NCBI RefSeq assembly: GCF_019399895.1
Contig: NC_091872.1
Location: 1,372,395 to 1,436,394, forward strand
Direction: 5' to 3'
Source: Cardiocondyla obscurior
Taxonomy: Eukaryota; Arthropoda; Insecta; Hymenoptera; Formicidae
Length of the DNA: 64,000 nucleotides
Shown here: positions 30,593-40,657 of the stretch, one piece after another
Layout: each line of letters starts with the position of its first letter
Numbering within the stretch: the stretch's first letter is position 1
Program-made: the position numbers and the translations under genes
Notes under the pieces: model-generated
Seen by the model: the letters and a program-made list of their open reading frames with translations, nothing else
Databases searched by the model: none
Told to the model about the DNA's origin: nothing

Positions 30593-31693
30593 ATGACGGG
30601 GAGAAACGACAACCATGACGCGCGCGAGCATGAAAAGATTACGCGGGAGATCGAGAAGACGAGCGAGGCGATTCGCAGGAAGCATCGAGCTATAAAGACC
30701 GACACGATCGACGCCGACATCGCGTCGGAGAAGCGCCTCAAGCCCATCGTCGAACCTCTAAAGCGGATGGTCGAGACCGTCGAGGAATCCGGTATCGCGG
30801 TACCGAAGGTGGAGTCGAAATCGGAGCGATTGACACCGAAACTGGAGCGACGATTGTGGTCGACACCAAAACCCGAACGGCGTTTAAACGCCACGTTTGA
30901 CGATTCGTTGTCGTCGGCAACGTTAGGCGATACGATCGTAGCTAATCCGTCATTGAGTGATACGACTGTCGAGAGTGATACGACCGTCGATTCGTACGTT
31001 ACGACCAAAGACGTCGAACTTCCGTCGACGCCACGGCCCCGCACATCGACGCCGCGGTTCGGCGTATCGACGCCGCGATCTGGCGTATCGACGCCGCGGC
31101 CCAGCGTATCGATGGCAACGATGTATCTGGAAGCGGCGAGCGGTGACAGAAGAATAAATATCGATGACGTTTTCGGTATATACTTTGACACGAACAAAGT
31201 AATGCTCGGGAACAAGCATGTCGAATTCGACCATAAAAACGATGATATAATCGTCGCTGGTAAGAGATATCCCGGTACGGAAGGTCTGTACGAGTTGATT
31301 TTCAAGAAGGTACCCGATGAAACCGCTTACACCGAGGCGGATAAACGTCACTACAAGAGCATACTCGAAGCGACGAACGCGCATAAGAAAGATTTCAGCG
31401 ACAGCGGTCGCGTCATGGGTAACAGAGGCTCAAAGTACGTGAAGGTGATCGCACCGCTGCTGTCAGGCGATTCGGCCAGGAAATCGAGAAGAAAAAGCTC
31501 CGGTAAAGGATTACCTCGCCTCATGACGTTAAACGATCACACGATCGACTACGTGCACTGGGACGATCCTAACGAGCTCGTGGATCGTCTTCGATTGCTG
31601 GATGCTTCGCGTCGAGCCGGTCACAACGCTCACGACAACGAAATTCTGTCGATCGTCGAGGAACTGCGCGAGGCGGGTTTGATTATAAATTGA
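30593..31693 (+). CDS. DUF8207-like Maverick protein with STPR repeats
   Basis: ATG at 30593; 366 residues. The N-terminal third is a charged, probably coiled-coil region (EKITREIEKTSEAIRRKHR). The middle is low complexity with tandem STPRxGV units, possible proline-directed phosphorylation sites. The C-terminal half has VMLGNKHVEFDHKNDDIIV, PGTEGLYELIFKK and HNAHDNEILSIVEELREAG, matching what I remember as DUF8207, common in arthropod Mavericks between ATPase and integrase. Role unknown. The outer copy has at least two frameshifts. Confidence 0.7.
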   Translation: MTGRNDNHDAREHEKITREIEKTSEAIRRKHRAIKTDTIDADIASEKRLKPIVEPLKRMVETVEESGIAVPKVESKSERLTPKLERRLWSTPKPERRLNATFDDSLSSATLGDTIVANPSLSDTTVESDTTVDSYVTTKDVELPSTPRPRTSTPRFGVSTPRSGVSTPRPSVSMATMYLEAASGDRRINIDDVFGIYFDTNKVMLGNKHVEFDHKNDDIIVAGKRYPGTEGLYELIFKKVPDETAYTEADKRHYKSILEATNAHKKDFSDSGRVMGNRGSKYVKVIAPLLSGDSARKSRRKSSGKGLPRLMTLNDHTIDYVHWDDPNELVDRLRLLDASRRAGHNAHDNEILSIVEELREAGLIIN

Positions 31694-31726
31694 TCGACCG
31701 GGAGGAATCGAGCGACAGAATCGATC

Positions 31727-32680
31727 ATGTCTAGATCGCGCAAGTCGAGCGACGCAGGTCCCGAGAGGAGGCGACTCGTTGACGAGTTGCACGCCCCGGC
31801 GAGAAGAAATTTTCCGCGAAGACGCGTCGTGGTCAAGGGATATGACGATCTGTGGCAGGCTGATATCGTCGAGATGCAACCGTACGCGCGTTTCAATCGA
31901 GGCTACCGCTATATTCTTACCGTCATCGACGTACTCGGCAAGTACGCGTGGGCGATACCGCTCAAGAACAAAGGCGGCAGCGAGACGGCTGACGCTTTAG
32001 CGGAGTTGATGCGAAAGAGCGGGCGATGCCCGAAAAATCTGCAAACTGACATGGGAAAGGAGTTTTACAACGCCGACGTGCAACGACTTTTCGCGAAACG
32101 CGGCGTCAATCATTACTCGACATACTCGGTAATGAAGGCGTCGATAGTCGAACGATTCAATCGCACGCTCAAAAACGCCATGTGGAAGATGTTTACACTC
32201 AATGGTAATTATGAGTGGTTCGACGCGCTACCGCGTCTCGTAGACGAGTACAATAGGCGCAAGCATCGAACGATCGGCATGCGGCCCGTTGACGTGACAC
32301 CTGATATCGCCAAAAACCTCCTCGACACCGTGTACAGCGCTATAAAGATAGCCGCTCCGGCCAAATTCAGGGTCGGTGATAAAGTACGCGTGAGCAAGTT
32401 TAAAATGATTTTTGAAAAGGGATACACTCCGAATTGGACCACCGAGGTTTTCACGATCGTTAAGGTGCAGCAAACTAATCCAGCTACCTATCTACTGGAG
32501 GATTATCGCGGTGAGGCGATATCCGGAGCGTTCTACGAGTACGAGTTGCACCGCGCGACGCATCCGGACGTGTATCTGGTGGAGAAGGTTCTGCGCAAAA
32601 AGGGTGACAAGGTCTACGTAAAATGGTTGGGATTCGACGGATCGCACAATTCGTGGATCGACAAAAACAGCATCGTTTAA
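31727..32680 (+). CDS. INT: Maverick integrase (DDE, chromodomain)
   Basis: 317 residues, ATG at 31727. Retroviral-type integrase core: Asp46 in DLWQADIVEM, Asp108 in LQTDMGKEF, Glu142 in SIVERFNRTLKNA. An SH3-like segment follows (KFRVGDKVRVSKFK). The C-terminal chromodomain (about residues 283-317: VEKVLRKKGDKVYVKWLG, SHNSWI) could direct integration to modified histones. All three catalytic residues are present. It would insert element ends into host DNA, giving the 6-bp duplication seen here. The outer copy is frameshifted before the SH3 part. Confidence 0.92.
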   Translation: MSRSRKSSDAGPERRRLVDELHAPARRNFPRRRVVVKGYDDLWQADIVEMQPYARFNRGYRYILTVIDVLGKYAWAIPLKNKGGSETADALAELMRKSGRCPKNLQTDMGKEFYNADVQRLFAKRGVNHYSTYSVMKASIVERFNRTLKNAMWKMFTLNGNYEWFDALPRLVDEYNRRKHRTIGMRPVDVTPDIAKNLLDTVYSAIKIAAPAKFRVGDKVRVSKFKMIFEKGYTPNWTTEVFTIVKVQQTNPATYLLEDYRGEAISGAFYEYELHRATHPDVYLVEKVLRKKGDKVYVKWLGFDGSHNSWIDKNSIV

Positions 32681-32689
32681 TAAATTTTT

Positions 32690-34219
32690 TTTATTTCACA
32701 CATGTGTATATGTGATTCGATACAAAAAATGTATAAAAATGAGAAAAATATATAACGTACGCATTGTACAATGTTTTACTTCATTTGTATAATTACATCT
32801 ATAATACATACTACATACTGCTTACTGCTTTACTGCGTACATGTATACTGCGTACATGTGTACTGCGTACATGTGTACATGTACTGCGTACATGTGTACT
32901 GCGTACATGTACTGCGTACATGTGTACTGTACGTACATGTGTACATGTACGTACATGTACTGCGTACATGTGTACTGCGTACATGTACTACGTAAGGGCA
33001 TGCTAGCGACTACTAACTTAAACCTGTACATCATCGCATAAAAATATAAAACATGACCGTTTCGTCGGTCGTTTCGAGATTTCCGCAAAGAACACCTCAA
33101 TCAACGCATCAAACACTCCACAAAATAAATTCAAATTAAGTTTAAAACGACATAAGCAACCAAGAACATCACATACACCGCATACACCGTAAAATAAAAT
33201 ATGCGAATGTTAACCCATACATTATATCGCAATTAACCGGTAAAACCAAAAAAGAAAAGAAATACCAACTATTGTACCGTCAGTAAAAATAAAGGGGTAA
33301 AGAAGTAAAGGGGTAAAGGAGTAAAGGGGGTAAAGGAGTAAAGGAGTAAAGGAGTAAAGGAGTAAAGGGGTAAAGGGGGTAAAGGGTAAACAACAAAACC
33401 AGTAACAACAAAACCAGTAACAACAAAACCAGTAACAACAAAACCAGTTACAACAAAACCAGTAACAACAAAAAAAAGAAAAAAGAAAAAAGAAAAGAAA
33501 TACCAACTCTTGTACCGTCAGTAATAAAATAAAGGGGTAAAAATACGAGCATAGTTGGAGAATATGACAACGCTAGGAATAAATTTTAAAAAAGATGCAA
33601 TCTACGCATCAAACGGTACAAAGTGAAAATCAAATTAAATTTTGAAAAAAACCATTAGCAAACAACAACACTTCATACACCGCAAAATAATAATTATTTT
33701 GTGCAATCCAGCCCATTTGCTAGCTGCAAAAATACCAAAAAAGAAAAAAGAAAAGAAATACCAACTATTGTACCGTCAGTAAAAATAATAAAGTAAAGTA
33801 AAGGGTAAAGGGGTAAAGGGGTAAAGGGGTAAAGGGGTAAAGATACGAGTATAGTTGGAGAATGACAGTGCTAGGAATAATACATATAATGTATGTTATT
33901 CCACGCATGCTTCATATAACGAGCTCGAGACTTTTATAAAATATTTTTAAACCAGATAAAATTGAAAAAGAGGCAATCATGAACGCATCAAATACTACAA
34001 AGTGAAAATCAGACTAAATTTGATAAAAAACCAAAGCAACCAAGAACATCTCATACTCCGCAAAATAAAAAATGCAATCATGAACGCCTCAATCATCCCA
34101 TCACTCTCCACAAAATGCTAAATATGCGAATGTTAACAATCACTCGAGAAACGTTGCGTCAATCGGAAGTATAATACATACTGCATACATGTATACCGCG
34201 TACATGTGTACTGCGTTTT
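32690..34219. repeat. Repeat-rich spacer between integrase and PolB 3' ends
   Basis: 1.5 kb without a gene. It holds (i) arrays of GTACATGTGTACTGC-type palindromic units at about 32825-32990 and again at 34175-34217; (ii) GTAAAGGGGTAAAGGAG runs at about 33293-33390 and 33787-33842; (iii) AACAAAACCAGTAAC repeats at 33388-33470; (iv) a module AGAAATACCAACT-TTGTACCGTCAGTAA seen three times (about 33258, 33498, 33754). Convergent transcription ends here. Possible origin or matrix-like region; function unproven. Confidence 0.6.
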
Positions 34220-37200
34220 TTATCGAGGTATGCGATAATGACCCCACGGCAAGGTCTCGGTCGAGTTCGGCACGAGATATCGCTTGTCGTCGTACGGACT
34301 CAAAGCGATCTTTGTCTCGGACACGGTGTACACCTCATGCAATTTCGACCTGATGCACGATTGGTCGCGAGTCATAGCGATCTCGTCCTCGAGACACCTC
34401 ACGTAATCGTCGAACGTTATAGTTCGCGCCACGACTCCGCTCTTTACACCCTTTGCTTTTTTGGTGTCTTTTCTACCGTCTACCCTGATCGCATACATCT
34501 TAGCTCTGAGTCCGACGAACTCTGTGACGATCGCACCGTTACACTCATCCTTCATTAAGCCGGGTATTTTTTTGTTCGCGAGAGGTATACCATACGCGTT
34601 ATCGGGCGGATAGTCGCTCGTGTCGAACCTCGCGATATCGCGTTTCATCATCTCGTATACGTCGTCGCACTCGACGCTGTACACAAGACTGTCCGTGTCG
34701 GTATACATGACGCTACATTTGTCTCCGAAAGTCGGTATCATATACTCGTGATGAAACTCGTACAAGCATACTTTAGATATGTCGAGTATAGACATACCGA
34801 CGTATATCGGCTTGGCGAATTTCACCTCGAGTTTACGTAATTCCACAGCTACTAAATTTTCCGCAAATACGCTTCTGCTGTGAAAATTCGGTTTGGCGAT
34901 CATCGCCTCCACACCGCACCGTCCGTCCCACTGCGAGAGCAAGCGAACGTCGACGCGATTTCGTACGTTCTCCATCGTTTTACCGAACACCGCGTTGTTC
35001 ATCAGTTTAAACAAATTTTTTTCAAAATCGTTGGTCGCACGAGTTCGATGTCGCGTGTTGAGCTCGATGTAATCGCGCAACCATGCCGATTGAGTGAATC
35101 GCAGCACGCGGTAAACCTTGGTGACGCGAAGACCGTGACGCGTGCACAGCTGCAGATTGCGATAGTGGATGACGTATCGCTTCTTATCACACAGCGTAGC
35201 CAAAAGTTTTACATCGTGTTTCGCCCCCGGTGGTTTCTCTCGCGTGGGACAGAACGGCAGATCGGAGTGCGCGTCGTGCACGCTCGCGGGATACTCGAGA
35301 TCCACCTCGAGAATATAACCCGTGGGCGAGTCCGCGGCGATCGCGTCTACGTCGAGGTTCGCGAGGTCGTTGTCGTCGACCCATTCGAAGTCCGCGTACG
35401 GTAACGGCTGACACATGGCCCATCCGTACAAGTTATTTACATCGTAATACACAATGTACGACGAAGGTTTCGACGAGTCGTAACCCGACCGCATGTATCT
35501 GTTATTGGCTCGCGCGTATCTGTTGGAGCATTGACTTAGACCGCCGCGTATACCGCGTTCGACGAACATCACCATGTCGATGTCGGTCAACAATTCGAAA
35601 TTTATGCGCGTATGCTTGAGCATCGCATCCCACGTGAAACCGGGTAAGGTGTAGTAATGCGCGGGATCGAGTCCGTAACTCTCGACGCATCTGTCGCGAA
35701 AATTTTCAAATACGTCAGCCAATAACAGTACATCGGTCTTGAGGTACAGATCGCTGTACTCGCCCAGAGTTCGAACGGAGAACCGCTGCCATACGGTCTC
35801 AGCGTGCGCGTAATCTGACTCGGTCACCGTGTCACCGGTCAGCGAACTGAAGAATGAGTCGCGCGACGGTAAGCTTGACTCATTCAATTTTTCGACGCTG
35901 TTGACGTACTCGTACGGAAATACACCTTTTCGCGTCAGAAGATTGAAATTTTCTTCTGAAAGTGTCGCAAATTCAGCGCGCAAGATTCGCAATTTGTCTT
36001 TGGCGAGTAGAGACGATAATTTGTCGAGGCTAGCGTTCAAAAATTTGTACGAGTCTATAAAGCGCAACTTTATCGCAGTTCGCGAGTCCTGTCCCTCAGC
36101 CGTATCGTCAACGTGTTTCGTAAAGGAGATATATTTCTCCTTCGTTATCGGTAATAGATTAATTTTACCCTCGTACGCTGTGGCGATCTCCTTTATAACA
36201 AAGTGTGCATCGTAACCCGACAGATTGTGAAATACGACGGGGATGTAACGCGTGTCGCGGTATTGCAGGTTACATTTTGAGTGCGCGGGACCTCTATACC
36301 GACCGGTCAAATGACAATGATCGCGCACACGCTTCTCGTCCGCCGCAAACGGATTTTCGCATACGTGGCACAGCTTCGCGTTCTCGTGCACCTCGAGCTG
36401 CGCATTCGACAACGTCTTCATCGGGACAACGTTTGAGATTACGGTTTTTACGCGATGAGCTAATCTCACTAGCCGCTCGACGAACCACTGGACGCAATCA
36501 GGTTCGCGACGATATTCGTATCTCGAGAGCGACTCGTCGTACGAGCATCGGACGTAGTATCCCACGCTGAATACTTCGTGATGTTGATAATTAAACGTCG
36601 TTTGTTCGGGCGATGATGGTGGATCGATATTTCGCAGCACGCACTCCAGATCGGCGTAAACGATGAACGGCACGCGCTCCTTGTTGTCGTGATTAGAAAA
36701 GCTGAGCCATTTGTCGTCCTCGCTGGGTAGTCGTATAGCGCAGTCGTTTAATATTCCGCAATCCATGACGTGAGCCTCGAGCTTCTCGCTCGAACTAAAG
36801 TAATGAAGACACCTAAAAATAAAATATTTTTTACAAAATAATAATTTTAAAATAATATTTTAAAAATCAATTATATATTTAAAACCATACGTACCGATCA
36901 CAAATGTGTTTCCGATGCTCGCGTCCGCTTAGTTGCGAACTGACGAGGCGTGATAGATTACTGATACACGCAAAGTGTCCCACTTTCTGGTTATCGTTGT
37001 CATCGTTGTTATCGGGTTGCACGTACAATAAATTTACGTGTCTCTTTTTCTTCTCATTGCTGAGGCGTATAGGTAGAACGTTTATTTCTTTTCCACGTGT
37101 CTTTGTGACGTACACGTTGATCGAGATATCATTCAATCGTTCGAGTTTCGCAACGTCTTTAAGAGTCGCGGGAAACTCCACACCCTCGACGTTCAGCACC

Positions 37201-38051
37201 GTTGCGTAATGCGGGTACGACGATTCCCGATCCACGTGCTGCTTTACGGGATACAGAGCTGCCACCACCGACCACGCGAGACACTTGTCATCCATCGATT
37301 TTACGCATATCACTGCTTTTTTAGCGACTATTTTCCGCGACAATGTAACGTGACATCCCGAACGCATCGGATTGTACTTGTTTACGTTGATCAACAAGTT
37401 CAAAATTCGCGACAACGCCCATCCGCTGTCGCGCTCCTGAAACTCCTCGAGAGAAGCCAGCGTGGGTTCGATAACATGTAATCGGTACCACTCGCGTACA
37501 TCAGTATCTTGAAAGATCTCACAGTTTTTCGTGGTTATACTTTTGTTGGCGCGTTTGTCCCCGGCCGTGAATTCACCGTTGAACGCGGTGTTCACTTTCA
37601 CGCAATTAGTTTTACGCACGATGTTCTGTACGCGCTCGCACACCGCGTTACCGGCGTCCTCCAGGAATCGCAGCGGCTCGATGTAGTTTGTGTTTATTAC
37701 CACACCCGTTGCGATACGACTTTTGAACGCGGTCTCGATCTCGCGCCACTCGAGTTCACCAGCTGCGTTGTCACCATCACCGTCGGCAGCACTGGTGCTC
37801 GCATACTCGCCACCCTGGTGCACGTAACGTCCGTACAAATGTTTCCTGACACCCAAAAGTCGCGCGATACTCGCCACCGTGGATTGCGCGCATCCGACGG
37901 ATACGCGCGTTCGCTTGGCGCGACTGCGTTCCTCGAGTCGATTCACTAGGTCGTCACATCTCTCAAGCCACACGAAAAATTCTCCCAAGGTGGTCACGGC
38001 GTCAGCCTGCACCAGGAGTTCACGCTCTTCCTCGAGAAAACTTTGATCCAT
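34220..38051 (-). CDS. POLB: Protein-primed family B DNA polymerase, two exons
   Basis: Exons 38051-36895 and 36812-34220; donor GTACGT, acceptor TTTTTAG; about 1,249 residues. The N-terminal 385 residues form the usual Maverick PolB extension; the junction creates a zinc finger (CDRCLHYFSSSEKLEAH). Exonuclease: ExoI Asp440/Glu442 (VYADLECV), ExoII near 582-587 (NLSGYD), ExoIII Tyr742/Asp746. An endonuclease VII-like Cys-His module (LCHVC...DHCHLTGRYRGPAHSKCN) lies near 534-567. Polymerase: motif A DVNNLYG (843), motif B KLMNNAVFGK (about 988), motif C YTDTDS (1089-1094). All catalytic residues are present. It replicates the element. Confidence 0.92.
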
Positions 38052-38096
38052 TTTTAATGATTCTCGCACCGATGCTTGCACGTTAATGTTTTTTAA

Positions 38097-38385
38097 AAAA
38101 CGACATTAGCAATAAATACAACAAAACAACGACATTAGCAATAAATACAACAAAACAACGACATTGGCAATAAATACAACAAAACAACGACATTGGCAAT
38201 AAATACAACAAAACAACGACATTGGCAATAAATACAACAAAACAACGACATTAGCAATAAATACAACAAAACAACGACATTAGCAATAAATACAACAAAA
38301 CAACGACATTGGCAATAAATACAACATTAGCGATAAATACAACAAAACAACAACATTAGCGATAAAAACGACATTAGCAACGTGA
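38097..38385. repeat. 29-bp tandem repeat upstream of PolB
   Basis: About eight full units of AACGACATTAGCAATAAAT+ACAACAAAAC, plus partial ones, with A/G variation in TTAGC/TTGGC. Fewer units in the outer copy (46735-46955). Probably part of the PolB promoter/leader region. Confidence 0.85.
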
Positions 38386-38408
38386 GTATGGAAATCGAAG
38401 TACATTGT

Positions 38409-38855
38409 TCACGCATTCGTGCATACCGGGCACATATCGCACGAAATTACAACGAATGTTGCGGTTCTACAGTTCAAACACCACGTACCGCTCAGACTAT
38501 CGTACGATCCTACGACGTGTTTACGAATCTTGAAGACGGAATCGTTGAAATCGTTTCGCATCAACACCAAACAAGAAGCGCACACGTTGTATCCTCGCCC
38601 GTCACAATAATAAAAATATATGGCACAAAATTTCGTACGCAGATTAATCGCGTTTAAATTCCGTAAATTGATCGTTTTGCGCGTAGTACTTTCAACCGTT
38701 TCATCGTTGTCATCGTCGGTTTCGCAAGCACTATCCTCCGACAGGGGATGAACCTCTTCGATTTCCTCACCGATTTCTATTTCTATTTCTTCACCGATTT
38801 CTTCACCGATTTCTATTCTCACGTCAACGTTCATTATCGTCGATCGCTCGTTCAC
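38409..38855 (-). CDS. 148-residue acidic, Cys-rich protein
   Basis: ATG at 38855, or MNVDVRIEI seven codons on. The N-terminal acidic repeat (EIGEEIGEEIEIEIGEEIEE) is followed by an Asp/Glu patch. The C-terminal half has cysteines spaced as in a zinc-binding fold (CDGRGYNVCASCLVLM, WCLNCRTA, CDMCPVC). Unknown function; the C-terminal part could be a degenerate RING or zinc ribbon. The outer copy (46255-46701) differs by about one residue. Divergent from the Tudor gene with a repeat-rich promoter between them. Confidence 0.65.
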   Translation of the reverse strand: MNERSTIMNVDVRIEIGEEIGEEIEIEIGEEIEEVHPLSEDSACETDDDNDETVESTTRKTINLRNLNAINLRTKFCAIYFYYCDGRGYNVCASCLVLMRNDFNDSVFKIRKHVVGSYDSLSGTWCLNCRTATFVVISCDMCPVCTNA

Positions 38856-38898
38856 TAATGAGATTCGCGCGTGGTTACAAGAGAGGCCTAAGGAATGC

Positions 38899-38904
38899 TT
38901 TATA
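38899..38904 (-). promoter_or_regulatory. TATA box for acidic Cys-rich gene
   Basis: TATAAA on the - strand (GAATATAAAGC), 44 bp upstream of the ATG at 38855. Confidence 0.5.
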
Positions 38905-38999
38905 TTCTACCCCTACTCCTGATTAATCATGTGACACATTTTTTACCCTCTCTCAAATTATAATGAGTCATTTCATAAGTTTCACTTAGCAGTATTTTA

Positions 39000-39409
39000 A
39001 AATTGCTATCTTATCTCTGCCCGACAAAAGAAATGTACACCCGCTAAATAGCAACTACCCCGTTTGCAGAGTCTTTGAGTTTAGCCGCATAGTTTTTGTT
39101 ATCTGAGCAGTCTATTTTTCAAAGATGTGGGGAACGAAAATCGTTACCTTATCTCTTTCCGAGAAAAGAAATGCACACCTGCTAAATAACAACTACCTCC
39201 GTTTGCAGCCTTTGAATTTAGCCGCATAGTCTTTTGTTCTCTTAGCAGTCTATTTTTCAATGATGTGGGGGAATTAAAATCTTTACCTTATCTCTTTCCG
39301 AGAAAAGAAATGCATACCTGCTAAATAGCAACTACCTCCGTTTGCAGTCTTTGAATTTAGCCGCATAGTCTTTTGTTCTCTTAGCAGTCTATTTTTCATT
39401 GATGCGGGG
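39000..39409. repeat. Three tandem about 132-bp repeats in divergent promoter
   Basis: Units start near 39000, 39141 and 39279. Each has TTATCTCT-TCCGAGAAAAG, CTAAATAGCAACTACC-CCGTTTGCAG and TTTAGCCGCATAG, and ends TCTATTTTTCAATGATG. Units 2 and 3 are most alike. They lie between two divergent genes and look like duplicated enhancer or silencer modules. Also present in the outer copy (about 45710-46120). Confidence 0.8.
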
Positions 39410-39410
39410 T

Positions 39411-39474
39411 AACGTGAGTGGCAACGTGAGTGGCAACGTGAATGGCAACGTGAATGGCAACGCGAGTGAGAACG
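39411..39474 (+). repeat. 12-bp tandem repeat
   Basis: AACGTGAGTGGC / AACGTGAATGGC repeated about five times just upstream of the Tudor promoter. Confidence 0.8.
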
Positions 39475-39490
39475 ATAATTTTTTTATCAG

Positions 39491-39497
39491 TATAAAA
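39491..39497 (+). promoter_or_regulatory. TATA box for Tudor gene
   Basis: CAGTATAAAACA, about 100 bp before a probable 5'-UTR intron (GTAAGTATC at 39599 to TTTCAG at 39696). Confidence 0.5.
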
Positions 39498-39696
39498 CAA
39501 TTTGGATCGAGATGAGTTCTTCAACCGTCGAGCGATCAGTTCCTTGCAACCAGGCATCGGTAACTGATCGTCGCCAATTAACAAGTTACAAAAAATGTAA
39601 GTATCTTTTCTGATATTATTTTTAATATCTTTTCTGATATTATTTTTAATATCTTTTTTAAAAAAAATTTCCGATTAATATAAAATATTTTTTCAG

Positions 39697-40326
39697 ATGA
39701 TTTCCAACATCAATATAAGGCAACTTACCCGCTGGCCGCACGAAGTACGCGTGATACGCGTACAATCACCCACGCTATTTTGGGTAAAGTTAACAAACGG
39801 AGAGAAGGCTCATTTGGAGATGCTTGAACAATTGACTGCACATATGAGGATTGCAGCAGCCAACCTCATGCTGTTACCACATGAAGTTACAGTGGGAACC
39901 CTTGTTGCTATCCGAGAAGGTTTAAAGTGGCAAAGAGGAATCATCGATGATGTTAGTGCTACGTCGATTACGGTACATCTTCGCGACTGGGCTCGCAAAA
40001 CCTGTAGACTACCTTATGAGTGTTTCCGACTGGACGAACGATTCTGTGAATTAAAGTGGCAAGCGATACCGTGTGTTCTAGACGGAATCTTGCCTCGGCG
40101 AGCCCAGATATGGACGGAGCAAGAGATCACACTCGCTAAAATTATCATGGAAAAAGCGCGGGGGTGGATTACCGTCAATGATATTCTCTCTGGCGATGCG
40201 GCTCTTGTTTCGTTAATTAGAGTCGGGCAAACAGAAAATGTGGACCCGGTAGATATGTCAACTTTATTCATACACCTGGGTATTGCAAGAAATTTCATCA
40301 TGTGGATCGATACGCCGGCTGAATGA
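39697..40326 (+). CDS. Tudor-domain protein
   Basis: 209 residues, ATG right after a TTTTTTCAG acceptor, so a 5'-UTR intron (39599-39696) is likely. The fold signature is an extended Tudor (Tudor-SN type) domain: VRVIRVQSPTLFWVKL, then GTLVAIREGLKWQRGIIDDV (beta core), TVHLRDWARKTCRLPYECFR, and LKWQAIPCVLDGILP before a helical tail. In animals such domains bind symmetrically dimethylated arginines on Piwi proteins and organise piRNA granules. The aromatic cage is not fully canonical by eye (Trp and Tyr present, YGN loop replaced by DWA). Probably host-derived. Neighbours are two RING/CCCH genes. A role in blunting piRNA silencing is inference. Confidence 0.78.
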   Translation: MISNINIRQLTRWPHEVRVIRVQSPTLFWVKLTNGEKAHLEMLEQLTAHMRIAAANLMLLPHEVTVGTLVAIREGLKWQRGIIDDVSATSITVHLRDWARKTCRLPYECFRLDERFCELKWQAIPCVLDGILPRRAQIWTEQEITLAKIIMEKARGWITVNDILSGDAALVSLIRVGQTENVDPVDMSTLFIHLGIARNFIMWIDTPAE

Positions 40327-40657
40327 ATTACACCGAAAGGGCCTTAAGTCCGTTCGTATATCCGCTTCTTTAAGCATCATTCATTGTGCATTTACGAACA
40401 CACATATGGAAGCGGATAGAAACGCAGCACGTGATTTTCAGTCGGTCGCTCGTCAGTCGGTCGCTCGCCAGTCGAGGAGTACACATCTTAAAATTGCTAG
40501 TATTGTTTTTTATTGCTTCTGTTGTTTTTATTATTGCTTGTGTTGTTTTTTATTATTGCTGTTGCCGTTTTGCTGTTGTCGTTTTTGCTTGTATTGTTTT
40601 TTTGGCTTTTGTTGTTTTTTTTTTGACAAGATCTGTTTTTTAAATTAAAACAAAAAA
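40327..40657. other. Spacer between Tudor and RING genes (inner)
   Basis: Contains CAGTCGGTCGCTCGTCAGTC-type duplication and T-rich TTGTTTTTATTATTGC repeats. Open frames are low-complexity and cysteine/phenylalanine-rich; not called. Confidence 0.4.

Noticed and set aside
29854..31305. 483-codon frame on the - strand
   Set aside because: Antisense to ATPase and DUF8207-like genes; long only because of GC-rich codon bias.
33222..33506. CCYWFCC repeat protein
   Set aside because: Translation of AACAAAACCAGT repeats in non-coding spacer.
34880..35404. 174-codon frame on the + strand
   Set aside because: Antisense shadow within the PolB exon; the outer equivalent (49648-50304) is equally a shadow.
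36879..38081. Separate 400-codon gene upstream of PolB
   Set aside because: GTACGT/TTTTTAG splice sites join it in frame to PolB and complete a zinc finger at the junction; same structure in the outer copy.
38097..38385. CRISPR-like array
   Set aside because: Units abut directly with no unique spacers, and the DNA is clearly eukaryotic/Maverick.
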